From contig VTPC01000994.1 of the NCBI GenBank assembly GCA_011009095.1, positions 1-64,000 of the forward strand: a stretch of 64,000 bases of DNA, given 5' to 3'. How positions within the stretch are numbered: the first letter of the stretch is position 1; each line of letters starts with the position of its first letter. The position numbers and the translations under genes are program-made. This stretch comes from Ignelater luminosus (Eukaryota; Arthropoda; Insecta; Coleoptera; Elateridae). Below the pieces are notes generated by a model that saw nothing but the letters and a program-made list of their open reading frames with translations, searched no databases and was not told the origin of the DNA. Below, piece after piece: positions 1 through 12,091 of the stretch.

Positions 1-51
1 AAAAAAATTGTGTCTTCATTTCTAACACGGGTACTTATTGAACCGCCCTCG
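1..51 (+). mobile_element. mariner family 1, copy 1 (3' end only)
   Basis: The first 51 bases match the 3' tail of the mariner copies at 17.5 and 56.2 kb, ending in the terminal inverted repeat with consensus CGAGGGCGGTTCAGTAAGTA on the opposite strand, followed by the TA target site at 52-53. The body lies outside the window. Its 3' repeat carries the variant 'acttattgaac' shared with the 56-kb copy, rather than 'acttactgaac' of the 17.5-kb copy. Confidence 0.9.
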
Positions 52-53
52 TA

Positions 54-3000
54 TGTACGTGAAATGTCGATCGTCACTGGATAATATAATGTGCTAGTTA
101 GCAAATTTTGTGTAAACCAGTATATAGTTCAGTGTTTGTAATTTGTGCCATTAAATTGGATATCTTTTGGAAAGTTCCAGTTTCACGGTAAACAATTTTT
201 CCCATTAAACATTTATACCTTGTGAAGAAGCTAACGTTGGCACACCGCGTCCTGCAGCTACGAATTGGGTTGCGTGCTAATGCAAATGTATTTCGTCGAC
301 TCGTCACTAAGTGCTTTGGTTAAGAGTAGCATAAGATTCACTTTGTTGTAATCGCTTTACACAGCAGTGAAAAGCTTTGTAATTTTATTTACCAAGTTGA
401 ATCCTATAATTTATAAGGTTGTTAACGTAACGTTAAATATTTGAAAGGTTATTAATTATTTACCATAAATAAAGGAAAAAATATCCAAAAGGTCCATATT
501 CTTTTCCCACAAATAAAAAAATTGACTAACAAACCCTCCAGACAATCGTTTCGTCCTTGTATGGACTCATCAGTGGAGGATAAAACCACACACTGGTTAT
601 ATACTAAACAAATATAGCATTAACAGCATGAAAATATTTTGGATTGAATTATTTACCAGTTTATTAACGTGCAGTTTAAATCATCGAAGTTTATCGATCA
701 TCTTTGTTTATTTGGCTATACATGACAATTTCTTTTAACGTAAATATTGTTGTTAATAATTTTACGAATTTTACCTCTCTTAAGAATTTATTTAAATATT
801 TGAGTGGATCCAAAGCTAAGCGAAAGGCACCTAGAGGTGACGACCTCAGCAATAAAAGTATTGATATCTCATATATTTATTTATGTGTGCCTTTCTTCGC
901 AAGTGATTTTTGGTGCTTTCAAGACCTTGTTATTATTTTCATAAAGCCGGAGTTCCCTGTGTTGCGCCTGGCTGATGGTTCGTGTATATGAAATAATCTC
1001 TTGTGACCAATTTACTCACTGTTTATTTGTTTAAATGTACCTTTTTGTATCTTGCTATTCTTTTGTGTATTTATGTGGACACAATTATTTTTCTCTTTAT
1101 GCAGTGTAACTCAAGACCGCTGTACTCTGTAACTTCGATTTAAGAGTATGCTAAAAGATTTTGTTAATTTATCTTTTGACTTTTTTTTTGGAAATAGCAT
1201 ACGATTAGATTGTTTCAGAAGTCAGCTGTTTTGCGACCAGAGATTGACGACCTTCATATACATACAACGTATTAGTTTAATCCCGTACTGGGAACGTAAG
1301 TATCTTCAGAGTGTGGAGTACAACCTTGATTGTTTTCGTTCGGTTCGGATCTGACAAGCGCACCACACACTGACCTAGATACGGAGATCAGCTGTAGGAT
1401 CTCCCCTTCGAAATTAGGTCAACGACTTTCTACTGCAGCTGGCGCTCTCTCGATCCCGAATTTGTTTCAGATTCTCATATTTACACCGCTGTCTACCGCC
1501 GGTTGTCAAAAGCTTGCATTGCAGGTGGCATACCGGTTATATATATGGTTACGTATATAGATGGGTTACTAATCCCAGTTTTGCACGTAGATATTGCCTA
1601 AAAGAAAGGTTAGTGAACAATTACTCCAAGAAACAATAAATTTTCTTCGAGTTCCTGAGATAAACTCAAGAAATCAAAAAATTGAGAATCAGAAGGAAAA
1701 CATTTGCCTGATAAGGATATTGATGTTAAAATATTTTTTAAGAAATTGCATTCGTGGTTTATTTTATTATATAGAGAAAAAATAGTTTTTACATCCCGAT
1801 ACAAAATCCGAAGCACAGCACATTTATACAGACCAATAGTCTTCTACCGCTACCTTTTATTCTTATTGTAGTACATGGTCATCAACGTCCATACAGAAAA
1901 ACAATGCGAGCCATTACCCTCCCTGAGATTATTATCAAAATGGTCTCTCTAATAAAGCGTCGTTTTGTTTTAATTAAGATTCGTAAAAAAAAATCATAAA
2001 ATGCAGTTTGTATTGCCGCGCCCATGTACATGGCAAATGTAAAATAATACATAGAATTTTAGGCAATACTGTTACAGAATTTATACAATAGTTAAAGATC
2101 TATTTAGAGTATGGCCTGTAAAGGGCTATGCCAAATGGCTAAGGGCTATATTGAAAGACTTTTTAGTATTGTTGGGACAACTGCTGCAGATCACCGCTCA
2201 CCACGGGTTACGTAAAGGAGGCAAAATTTACTTTTTGACAATTCAACTATAGATAGATAATATTGCAAATCTAATATCTCTTGGAACAGACGAAAATTCT
2301 CCAGAACAAATGGAAACCTTCGGTATACAAAACTGTTCCCATATCTTCTATCATTATAGATACATACCTAGAAACGCTTTCGACTACCTTCGATGCAACA
2401 AAAGGTTCTTTAAACACAATTGGTAGGTAACATGTGCTGACGACAGTTTTGTCATTATTTGAAAATTGATGAATAGGACTACCAAAATTTTTATTTTCAC
2501 TGAATAATTGTTTATACCTCGACCTTAAATTTAGTCCATACCTTTCTGACATGTTTGGAGTGTCCTAGATTTTTATTTTTTGCGTTAATTTAGCACCGCA
2601 TCAATCTTCCTAAAGTAACCCGTGTCGCTTTTAAACAATTTATTCTTTCTATCACAAGGGCTTAAATGTTGGTAAATTGTTGGTAATCCTTCATCATAAA
2701 AGCCTGTTTTTTATTTTATTTGTACGTCCGTAAAGTAACTACTCTTTGAAAATGTGTTTTTTTAGGTCGCTTTCTAGCAACAATGACATTGTTATTTATA
2801 AAAGTTTTACGGACAAGAACAGTTTCCTTTTTTCAGTTGCATTTCCTTTATATCAACAGCCAGTACATTAAATAAAACTACAAGCTCATACGTTTGGCTA
2901 GTTTTTAATATATCAGAACGAATGACAACAAAGGTTTAATTTGAAAAATAAACTAAACGTTACAAAAAGCAAACAATAATCAACAGAATACACAATAGGT

Positions 3001-6000
3001 TGGTTTTTGTTTCAGTTCTTCAAGGGTAAAAAGTTTTAATGACTGCGATTTAATTTTCCTTTAGTGTTCAGAAATTTCCATTTATCTCATGTCGTAATGT
3101 AAATTATTATTTGTAGTATTTTCATATCAAAGATTTCATTATGATTGATTACTAGTTTCTGAGAACTTGCAGATATTGTAGAAACAGTAAAATTAGGTAA
3201 AACTAATTTAAAAAGTTATTGTTGAAAATAATAATTAACGTAAAGTCTAAATTTAATTATAATTTTAGTATTTAAATTTTGAAAAGAGCATTAATTTCTC
3301 AAATTTAATCACACAGCAATACCATTCAAATTAAATTTAAGTACTAATAAATATATTAAGTCAATAAACTTTAAGGGACGTTTTAAACATTCCTATATAT
3401 ATATATAGCAACTTTATTTTAAGTGTTCATTTATAAATTCTTCATGTTTTTGAAACGACCAATTTATCTCTCCTAACAAGCAGTTATTGGAAGATGTAAA
3501 CAAGTAGCGGGAAAGTGTAAGAGAAAATAGGAAACGTGTTCAGGGATAATTTGAAAAGATGCTGAGCGTTGCTAATGTACGTATATAATTTATATTAAGA
3601 GGGTATATTTCTGTAAATCCATCAACAAAATATTCCACTAGGGTGTAACTAATAGATACGTAAAGTTGCATCATTCATTTTTTAAATTACAGCCATATTT
3701 TGAGCATGCCAGAATTTATGTTACGAGATTTCGACATGTTTATTCCAAATTCGAAAGTTACCATTTCATCTGGTATCTTATTTTACGATCGATCAGAAGA
3801 AGAAAAATATGATATTTACCTACGATAAACCCAAATAAATACCTATAGTTAAAGGAAGTTAAATATGTAAAGTAATACAAGTCCTGTTGTGTCGGGCGGT
3901 TGCAGAGAATTCTATCTAGGTAGTTTGTTTTTCTCACGACTTTGCAAATTAAAATATTTCGCAATAAAAAAGGTCTGCAAGCAAATAGAGTATACAAAAC
4001 TTTCCCACTGCGCTTTTCCCGAATTAAAAAACAAAAAAATTCTAACCCACATCAGAGAAAGGACGTGCTATAATAAATATTTAATATTTCTCATCGTGAT
4101 TAAATATTCAGATGAAACTACGGTAGCTTCCGTATTATAACCGGTAGGTAGGTGCGTTTCGTAATAAGCATTTTGCTAAAAAATAAACAGCTGTTTGTAC
4201 TGCTTCATAAATCACTGTAATAACGTAATATTTCCTTTGCCTTAATGTTTTCAGCTATCTGTTTATCTGGTTGGTTTCCTCAATTTAAGGTTTTCGTTAT
4301 GACGACATTCCGAATGTTACGCTTTAGAACTATTCAGTAATGTGGGTAGGAATTGAATACAATGATAGAATGGCACGCAAAATGAATCCATATAACCGTA
4401 ATTGTAAAAAATGTCCTTTTATACAGAGACCTCCTATTCGTTAGATAAAGGATTATCTAAATTTGCTTTATCGCACCTCGCACATTCTAAGAACAAGATT
4501 ATACTACTAGGGGTAGTTAATGTGAGCATTTAAGAAAATGAAATTTTGCGGAGCGAAAATTTTAATCTGGAGTAATTTGTAAAATGTGTACACGCGCATT
4601 TTTTTCACTTTTAAAATCAGTTAAATGTTGTTCATTATTGCGGTTTATGTCTAGAATTAAAATTAAACAGATACTATTTGTCAAAATCTTCTCATTTTAT
4701 TTTTTTTTTTACAAAATTACGGAAGGAAACAGGAAAAGTAAAAGAAATTAAATTATTCAATTTCTAATTTTTAGCGGTGGGCGTAATAGGGACCAGTCAA
4801 AAAACGTAAACCAACGTAATTAGCCTTCTTGTAAAACTACAGTCTCTAAATTTGGATGCCAAACTTCGCAGTATTATAAGTCTAAGTTTCGCATAGAAAT
4901 CGGTAATGTGTAGTCTTTGGTCGTGGTTCTTTGTTCTTGAGGTCCACTCTGTTCAGAGCCAGACTGCAGATTTCCCATACTCTGTTGTTGCTCGCGTTTA
5001 CCCTTTATACCCTTCCTTATTTGCGGTTCAACGGTCCTCGATTTCTTGTGGGCAGAGAGTAGACTATTACCATCTGGTTTAGTGCTTTCCGTACTTTCTT
5101 CCGCTTCACCCCACCATTTGCTACTGATGCTCAATCTACACAGTGTGAAACAGCTTATTTCTACGGCAAGTCACCTAATACCACATTTCTTCGTTTTCAA
5201 TAAAATTTTGCAAAATAGCGTCAATATTAAACACTGCTCATGTCCACTGCTGGATTGGAGACCTACCATTCTAGTCGGCACACCAAGACTAGTGATTATA
5301 ACACCATTGCCGTATAACAACACTAAACCTACTGCTGTAATTATTCACAGTGCCTCCGCGCGCTAATGTTAATCCGCACAACGTAAGTCACCGGAATAAA
5401 CAATGCACGTGAGCCTAAAAGGCTGTTCGAGGAGTAATTTTGAGATATGCTGTGGCAAAGTTTCTGGTTTCAGAGGAAATCCCTAATAGCTGCAAGATTA
5501 CCCCGGTTAATGCACTCGGCAACTCAGGGATGCTACTACTAAAAATAAATATAGACTTGCTGGTCGATCAAAGATTGGCGAGAAGAAGAGAGGAGTTCAC
5601 ACATAGACAAATAAAGCACATGTTAAAAGTATGTAAAAAACAATTAACCGACTTAATTATACAATAAGTTGAAAAAGGTAGCTTTTTGATAATAGTTATC
5701 TGTGTTATCTGTAACAGAGAACTAGGAATAACTAGAATAGTGTCAGTATACAATAATTATTTTATACTCTAGTAAAAATACTTTAAGCAAGAAAAAGGTA
5801 ATTTATATACAACTGTTACTCTATGAATAACTAAATTTGCATATTAAAATAATATAAGAGACAGGCAGGTCCTATCAAAATCTCATTGAAGTAAGAAATG
5901 TAATAACAACACCTCAAAAGAAGAGCGTTATAATAAGTAGAAAATTACTTCAAATTAAGTTTGGACTGTTACAGGTCCGATGGAGTACTTGAACCTTATT

Positions 6001-6489
6001 TCCACCCTCAGCTGTACTTGGGTATCATATTTGTATAGGTAGCACTATACTAAATAAACCGTCGTAAACGCATGTACAAAAGTAGCGATAGAGTACCGTG
6101 ATATAGTCACTGCATCTCAAAGAGTGAAGCAAGCACCATCTGACGAATCCAAATGAGACAAGCAACAACATAAACCAGCTAACATTTTCGTCTCATTTCC
6201 TGCCCCTCAACAAACCTAGTCAACTTCCTTAATCGTTCACCACCAATAGTAAATTTACATGTCTGTATGGTCAAGAGACCCGGAAACCCAGAATACATTA
6301 GAAAGAAACGAGAAACCATCACCGGTACCTGAATCATTGAAGAGTCTTTATAATCCTCTACCACTAGCAACTCAAGTCCATGTTGTACGGTCATGAAGCT
6401 TGGAAACTAGGATTAGCCGAAAAAAAAACACTTTTCTTTTCTTTTTCGATCGCTATACCCCAGAAAACTTGTCTTTTGCCTAGTTAAGA
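54..6489. other. AT-rich stretch without a recognised gene
   Basis: Apart from the possible exon at 4.9-5.1 kb, I see only short open frames with no family resemblance, such as 704-991 (+), 2271-2552 (-) and 5440-5667 (+). Near 540-590 there is a motif around 'cgtttcgtccttgtatgg' resembling repeat-derived sequence, but I cannot name a family. Confidence 0.5.
4874..5135 (-). CDS. possible terminal exon of an unknown gene
   Basis: This is an open frame on the minus strand in a locally GC-richer patch. The encoded ~86 residues are strongly hydrophilic, rich in S, K, E and Q, start near MSISSKWWGEAEESTESTK and end in a stop at 4874. On the minus strand it is preceded by a pyrimidine-containing 'cacactgtgtag' that could be a splice acceptor, putting the exon start at 5135. 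No domain is recognised and no upstream exon was found. The overlapping plus-strand frame looks like a shadow. It could equally be a chance open frame, so the call is weak. Confidence 0.2.
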
Positions 6490-6502
6490 AAAATGTAAAA
6501 AA

Positions 6503-6660
6503 CAACAGTTCGAGTTCTCTATACTCGCACCTCGCGGATAGGGTCAAGTGAGACATAAATCGGTCGGGCTTGACGAGAGGATCATAACAAACTCACTTCC
6601 AAGTGACGCAACTCTCGGGGTCAAAACTTCTGAGCATTTTTCTATTGTGCCGCTACCACT
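6503..6660 (+). repeat. bracketing repeat, copy A (direct)
   Basis: First of three copies of a ~160-180 bp unit. Shared landmarks in order are 'cgcacctcgcgg', 'ggcttgacgagag', 'aactcacttcc', 'ctcggggtcaa', 'catttttct' and 'gccgctacca'. It lies immediately before copy B in the same orientation. Divergence from copy B is considerable, so it is old. It does not look coding. Confidence 0.8.
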
Positions 6661-6668
6661 TTTATAAG

Positions 6669-6840
6669 AGAGTTCCATATACCCCATCTCACGGAAAGGT
6701 CAAACGAGGTATCAATCAATATGGCTTGACAAGAGAGTCACAATGAACTCACTCCCAGGTGGCGCAACCGTCGGGTTCAAAAGTAATGAATATTTTTCTA
6801 AAGCGCCGCTACCACCCATAGACTTTCAATGATTTTGCAA
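6669..6840 (+). repeat. bracketing repeat, copy B (direct)
   Basis: Second direct copy of the unit, ending 'gccgctaccaccca' and then 'caatgattttgca'. Its inner end matches the inner end of inverted copy C at 8881-9061 up to the same 'gattttgca' / 'tgcaaaatc' boundary. B and C are therefore the arms of an inverted repeat enclosing about 2 kb. The TTAGG-like array begins 6 bases after its end. Confidence 0.8.
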
Positions 6841-6846
6841 TTTGGA

Positions 6847-6868
6847 TTAGGTTAGTTAGGTTAGGTTA
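6847..6868 (+). repeat. short interstitial TTAGG telomere-like array
   Basis: The bases read TTAGG-TTAG-TTAGG-TTAGG-TTA, that is three full insect telomere units plus two partial ones. The array directly adjoins inverted-repeat arm B and lies about 200 bp upstream of an R1-clade reverse transcriptase remnant. A run this short can arise by chance in AT-rich DNA. Confidence 0.7.
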
Positions 6869-7075
6869 AAAATCAATGGAAACTGAAAACCGCGTATATG
6901 CAGCAAGATCGATTAAGACTAGTGGGGACTCGGACACAAGATAGTCACTAGCCATCTCAAAAAATCGCAACTAAATAATATGCCAATAGAAACAATTATA
7001 AATAAGTGTAGTGAACTATTCTCTATGCACGATAATGCACAATGAGTTAGGGCAAAAGGTGGAAAAGTGGTTCAA

Positions 7076-8662
7076 CTAACTACGGAGGAGATTACCGCTC
7101 AACAACCAAAAAGCACCTGGAAATCATCCAGAAACCCTTAATAAGCTTATGGAAGACGGCATATTCCCGACAGAGTAGAAAGAGCACAAACTAATTCTGC
7201 TGTCAAAACCGCAAAAGCCGGATAGTAAAAAACAATCGTACAGACCGCTATGTCTACTAAATACCTTGAGCAAGCTGTACGAGCAAGTGATAAAAACCCG
7301 TTTAGTGAAAGAGCTGGAAGCAGAAAACAATCTGTCCAGCAGGCAGTTCGGCTTCTGCAAAGAAAATTCACAATTGATGCAATCTGAGAGGTAGTGACTA
7401 GTGCAACAGCTGCCAGAAGGGGCACTAGGCACACGAACAACTCTGTGTCCTGGTTACCATTAATGTTAAAAATGCCTTCAATTAGGCAAACTGTAGAAAA
7501 ATCGTAGAAGAATTAAATAGAAAGATGATATCACCGTAGCTGATGAATGTCGTTGTTCAAAACTATCTACACAACCGATATATTATAATTACAGATGAAG
7601 AAGGAAATAAAGAAAACATGAAAGTCAACAGTGGTGTTCCTCAGGGATTCGTGCTAAAACGCCTGCTCTGCAACATTCTGTACGACGCGACGGCTTATTG
7701 TAAATTCCGACTCCAGGAGTTGTAGAGCTCAATGGATTTGCTGATGATTTAGCTGTCGTTGTAACAGCTAAAAAGGAAGAAGTGTTGCAGCATAAACTGA
7801 GTACTACCCTAATAGAGTAGCAAACTAAAAGAGCAATAATGACCTAACAGTTGCTCGCGAGAAGACTGAGGTGGTCATATTTAGTGGGCGCAGAATAGTG
7901 GCCTTGTTAAACTTACAAATATGTGAACTATCAGTGCAGTGAAATACCTGAAGCTAGTCATAGATAAGAAGCTCTTGTTCAGCGAGCATATTGATCAGAC
8001 TGCCAGAAAAGCTGATACACAGGTTAGTGCAGTGATAAAACTAATGTCTAGTATAGAGGGACCTAAAATAGGGGCTGTGGTCGCACACTCGACTGCACTG
8101 TACGCAGCCTTAGTTTGGTTAGAAGGTTTAAATGTGGCTAAATATAGGAGATAGTTGGCCGATACACAAAGGAAATTGGCCATAAGAATACTAGGAGCAT
8201 ACTAAACATGATGCTAACGGGACTCTTCCCCGTAGATATCATGGCCGAGGAAAGAAGGAAGCTCTACCTAGAAGGCCAAACCAAAACAGAAAAGCATCTC
8301 GCAAAAGAGCGCTAGCCAAATGGCAACAAAGGTGGGGCGCCAACCTCACAAAAGATCAGTGGACCAAAAGGCTAATCCCAAACATTACCAAATGAATTAG
8401 CAGGAAGCGTGGGGATCTGGACTATCATACCACGCAAATAATAATAGGGTATGACAGGTTTAACGCGTACTTCAATGCCCTTAATAAGGCCACAGATGAT
8501 AGGTCTAACTTATGTAAATATATATATACCTGACGACGCTGAACACGCAGTCGTTGGGTGCAATAAATGGACTGCGGAAATAAATGCAACAGAGCATGAG
8601 TTAGGAGCTTGCATAACCCCCGATAACATAGTAGATCATGCAATAAGCAAACTGGGATAACG
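7076..8662 (+). pseudogene. R1-clade non-LTR retrotransposon ORF2 remnant
   Basis: Decayed reverse transcriptase read in several frames. Recognisable pieces in order are: KAPGNHPETLNKLMEDGIFP followed by a W-to-stop change near 7176; YRPLCLLNT; an RQFGF block; GVPQG at 7633-7647; GFADDLAVVV with the FADD box at 7737-7748; and the C-terminal R1-type tail with KWQQRWG, DDAEHAVVGCNKW and LTPDNIV-like ITPDNIV, ending at 8662. The layout matches R1/TRAS/SART-type ORF2 proteins, whose cysteine-histidine tail is partly lost here. At least three frameshifts and several stops are present. No endonuclease domain is seen upstream, so the element is 5' truncated. It lies between inverted-repeat arms B and C. 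Confidence 0.85.
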
Positions 8663-8880
8663 TAACAGGCTTTTACCGCAAAATATTAAAGACGAGCCAT
8701 GGCCATTTCCTTACACTAGGCAAAGGGAAGAGGTTTTAATCCGTAGGCTACTGAGAATCTTTCCAGTAAAGTACGGCATGCCATCCCATACAAGCGACAT
8801 GGTATCAATGAGGATTTCCTCCTTCCCTCGAAAAAACAAAGGTTTAAAATTCATGAAAATTCAAAAGCATTGGTGGCATA

Positions 8881-9061
8881 ATGCAAAATCATTGAGAGTC
8901 TGTGGGTGGTAGCGGCGCTTCAGAAAAATGTTGTTGACCCCGACGGTTACGCAACTTGGAAGTGAGTCCGTTGTGAGTTGCGACCATCTCGTTAAGCCTG
9001 ATCGATTGATACTTCACTTTGTCCCATCCGCGAGGTGCGGATATACCGAACTTGAACCGTT
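8881..9061 (-). repeat. bracketing repeat, copy C (inverted)
   Basis: Reverse-complement copy of the unit seen at 6503-6660 and 6669-6840. Read on the minus strand it gives 'gcacctcgcgg', 'aggcttaacgaga', 'gactcacttcc', 'gtcggggtcaa', 'catttttct' and 'gccgctaccaccca'. It is somewhat closer to copy B near the inner end and to copy A near the outer end ('aacggttcaagttc' versus 'aacagttcgagttc'). Confidence 0.8.
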
Positions 9062-11369
9062 GTTTAAAGTTACTTCGTGACTCGTAGTGATATGACGTTA
9101 TTATCAAGACTTGCAGTAGTCAGTTGTAAGCATAGGACCTGATATCATGGCTAAAGGCAGAAATTTATGTTGTGATTAATGGGCAAATTTAAAGGTCATA
9201 GGTTTGATCAGATGACTAGGCAACCAGCTATTTTGAGCAAACGTTGTGGTCTGGACACCTCGTTAAAAGATTTTTCATCTGTGTTTAGGTGCGTTTCTGT
9301 AGCAGATGTGGGATTGCTACTTCCTACGAATATTACTGTGCTGTTGCTAGTTGTCTCCAAGACTTTTTTAATGGAGCTTTTTGTGATGTAAGGATAAAGT
9401 AAGTAGGTTTTTTAATGTGATTACTTTAGTTGAAGAAATGTCTACAACTATCAATACAGTTAAGAGTGAAATTATTTTTCAATCAAGAACACAATAGTTG
9501 CCAGAAAGTTCAACTTATGAAAGTACCTGTAACACTAAATTACCTAGATAGCAACTTTAAATATTGTAGAAAACCTAACATTTTTGGTTTAATTTGCTTA
9601 ATGTGACTTAATCACACACCCACAACGCAAGCATGAGTGATGTAAACCAATACCTTCGGCATGGTTTCTGTTGCGTTTTTCTTTGTAATGGAAACTGCAG
9701 ACTAGACTCCTGCTGAACTGCTGTTTTGTCGTTTTTCTGGTCCTTCTTGCTCTTGTCTTTTAACGAATTAACGGAAGATTATTTGTTCTACAGAAATGAT
9801 AACAATAATAATAGTGTAATGCAAAAAATATGGAGTTCGTTTTGGATACAGACAGATAAAACCATTACATACACCATTTCACTAATTTAAATGTTTTTGA
9901 AGCAGTAGATTTTGTATTTCGTAACTAAATGTTTTTGTAATAATAATAATTAACATAGAATTACAGCAAACAGCGGTATGCTACATAACTAATTATGACA
10001 AACACTTAAAAATTCCAAGAGTTCAATTAGTTCCATTTTTCAGATCCTTTAATTTTTTAATGTACATTTTAAAGTTAAACATAGACAAATATTTTTGCTA
10101 CAGACGAATTGAGAACTGAGAAATTTCACTAATTTCTTGGTCGTTAGGATTTTTATATTTAACAAATTTGAAGCTCAAAAAAATTGAAAATATAAAAGTT
10201 AAAAATCTGTTCTGTGGTTTAATCTTTTCAGCTTTTTAGTACTACGTTTAATGTAGCCGAAATTACTCGCGAAGCCTAAAAGTGAGCATTAATATTTACT
10301 AGAACTAAATGAAATTCTCCAAGTCTCCAGAGAAAAACTTTCCCCATTTTAGAAATGACAATTTACTCAGCTAAATAGCGGATAAATTCTTCACTATATA
10401 AAGTTAAAATTTAAATTAATTGAAACATAAGTTTGTCTTGTTTTGTCTAATAGAGTTACTTTGTACTGCTCAAGATTAGTTTATACTGCATTTGCATAAA
10501 GTAACGTAAACGTTAATCTAGTTCTAAGCAAGAGACCAACATACCACGAAATTCTCTGAAAAGCAGCGATTGTTAAATTGCAAGGGATTAGCCAACAAGA
10601 ACCTGAAATAATACTGCAGTGGAACTTAAGCTCTCCGTGCCAAAGAAGCATTAAATTGCATTCTAGAATACCCCATCAACTACGGTTAGTAAGATAAACT
10701 CTGTAAGAAATCATTGTTTGCAGATAATTTGAGTCGACACTTCAAAGCGTCCACTAAATAAACGAACTCCATAGAGGTGAATTTCCTGAAAAAGTTTCTT
10801 CTTAACTTTATTAATAGAACTTTGATAACTGCAAGATTGCAAAATAAAAGTTTCTACTACTCAGCAAGTGTTGTAGATTTCTTCGAGTTTCTCAAATAAA
10901 ATGCAGCACTTTTTGTGCGTATATCAAATTGATAGAATCAAGGCAAAAACTTAATTGACCGTTAATTATTATCTAAAAATTAATTTTTGGTTTGATCTAA
11001 GGAATCACACTCCTTAATATTGTCGAGTTTCACTTTTTAATATTCTCGCAGTTTTATTTACTCAATAAATACGAATTTTAAGACACCGAATATTTTAGTC
11101 TACAAATTTGCTTCAGTTACGTACATGTCGAAGTTAGTTTTTTATTTCGTTTACTGATCAGAATATTTGCGGACCAATTAATAGTAAATTTCTTCTAGCT
11201 AAAACTCAACGAAATTGGATGTTTTTTTTGAGAAACACGACGAAATTCAAAACCAACATAATGGTTTTTTGGAAAACATAAATATTTAATTTTGTGTAAT
11301 TTATTTCTTTCTTCAAGTTATCTTACTTAACTAATTGATAATGTAATAGAAACTTAATTGCGTGAAACG
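9062..11369. other. AT-rich stretch, nothing recognised
   Basis: No open frame here resembles a known family. The frame at 9179-9391 (+, 70 residues) has no visible domain or supporting splice structure. Only AT-rich low-complexity sequence is seen. Confidence 0.5.
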
Positions 11370-11504
11370 TGTACAGTAGACTGGTCCTTATTTTCTAAAA
11401 TTAAAATTTTTAATGCGGGAACCTCTTAAATTGTTATTTTTAGCAAAAAATTAATTCTGTAAAAATTTCAAGTCGATATTTTAATTTTAACACGTGCCGC
11501 ATTG
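11370..11504 (+). repeat. left terminal inverted repeat of the long-TIR transposon
   Basis: It begins 'gtgtacagtagactggtcc' and ends 'acacgtgccgcattg'. It matches the reverse complement of 18924-19069 over its whole length at roughly 85% identity by eye, with a few small gaps. Similarity may continue a few bases outward ('gtgaaac'). Confidence 0.85.
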
Positions 11505-11719
11505 AGATTGAACTTTGTATAAATGCAATGTACAGTATATACAATACATCACATGTATATGACATATAAGTACCTGCACTTAGACTTAAGTTTTTTTGCC
11601 TGTATATAATATAAAGTCTCAATTAATTAATATATTCAAGTTGATTCGAGAATGGTTTAGATTCGCAATTTGACCCGGTTTTTCAATTTGGTCTAATTTA
11701 AATTGTTTATTTAAATATA

Positions 11720-11893
11720 GCCGATGTTACGGCGAGTAGTACCTACGTCCGCCGTCAGAGGGTACTTGGCGTGCGATCGCCATATTGGCCTCGGTCTGTC
11801 GGATGGAATTATTATATTATTTGTCTTTCATTTTATACTTTGTCTAATATCCTAATCGCTTGAAATATCATGCAGGACTGTTAGGCGGGTCAG
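11720..11893. other. GC-richer patch, possible retroelement 3' tail
   Basis: The stretch between the left inverted repeat and the truncated transposase C-terminus is much GC-richer than its surroundings. It ends in 'ggcgggtcagctagta' followed by AT repeats, reminiscent of the 3' ends of RTE-like and SINE elements in insects. It coincides with the premature end of the transposase frame, so it may be another small insertion. This is inference only. Confidence 0.25.
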
Positions 11894-12091
11894 CTAGTAT
11901 TTATTTAAATTCTTCAATAGTAAGATATCGTTCCATGGGGCTTCAGTGGTTTTATTTGCAGTAAACCATGGTTTTATGTAATTAACTACAATAAAGCCAC
12001 ATATCCTAAATAATGCTTTCGCCTCAACTCCTGTCATTACGAATTCACTTCTTAGCAGAAATATGTTTATAGAATAAATGGCTTTGGCCAT
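11894..12091 (-). pseudogene. transposase C-terminal part (long-TIR transposon)
   Basis: On the minus strand this 65-codon stretch reads MAKAIYSINIFLLRSEF, then the FRICGFIVVNYIKPWFTA block, then APWNDILLLKNLNKY and a stop. These blocks directly continue the protein broken off at 15784, where the sequence ends GAYHQAR. In relatives the joined text reads HQAR-W-M-AK. Deleting 12092-15783 restores exactly that register, with the W codon mutated to TAG. The frame runs without a stop into the inverted retrotransposon ORF1 next door, giving an accidental 175-codon chimeric frame. Confidence 0.8.

Noticed and set aside
2271-2552. Minus-strand frame of 93 codons with YGLNLRSRYKQLF, faintly like the start of an acid phosphatase
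   Set aside because: No RHG-type catalytic motif or further domain follows, and the resemblance is limited to a few residues.
6180-6420. Plus-strand fragments TCLYGQET and SMLYGHEAWKLG, resembling the LLYGSETW motif after reverse transcriptases
   Set aside because: Only two short degenerate motifs in an otherwise non-coding region, not enough to call an element.
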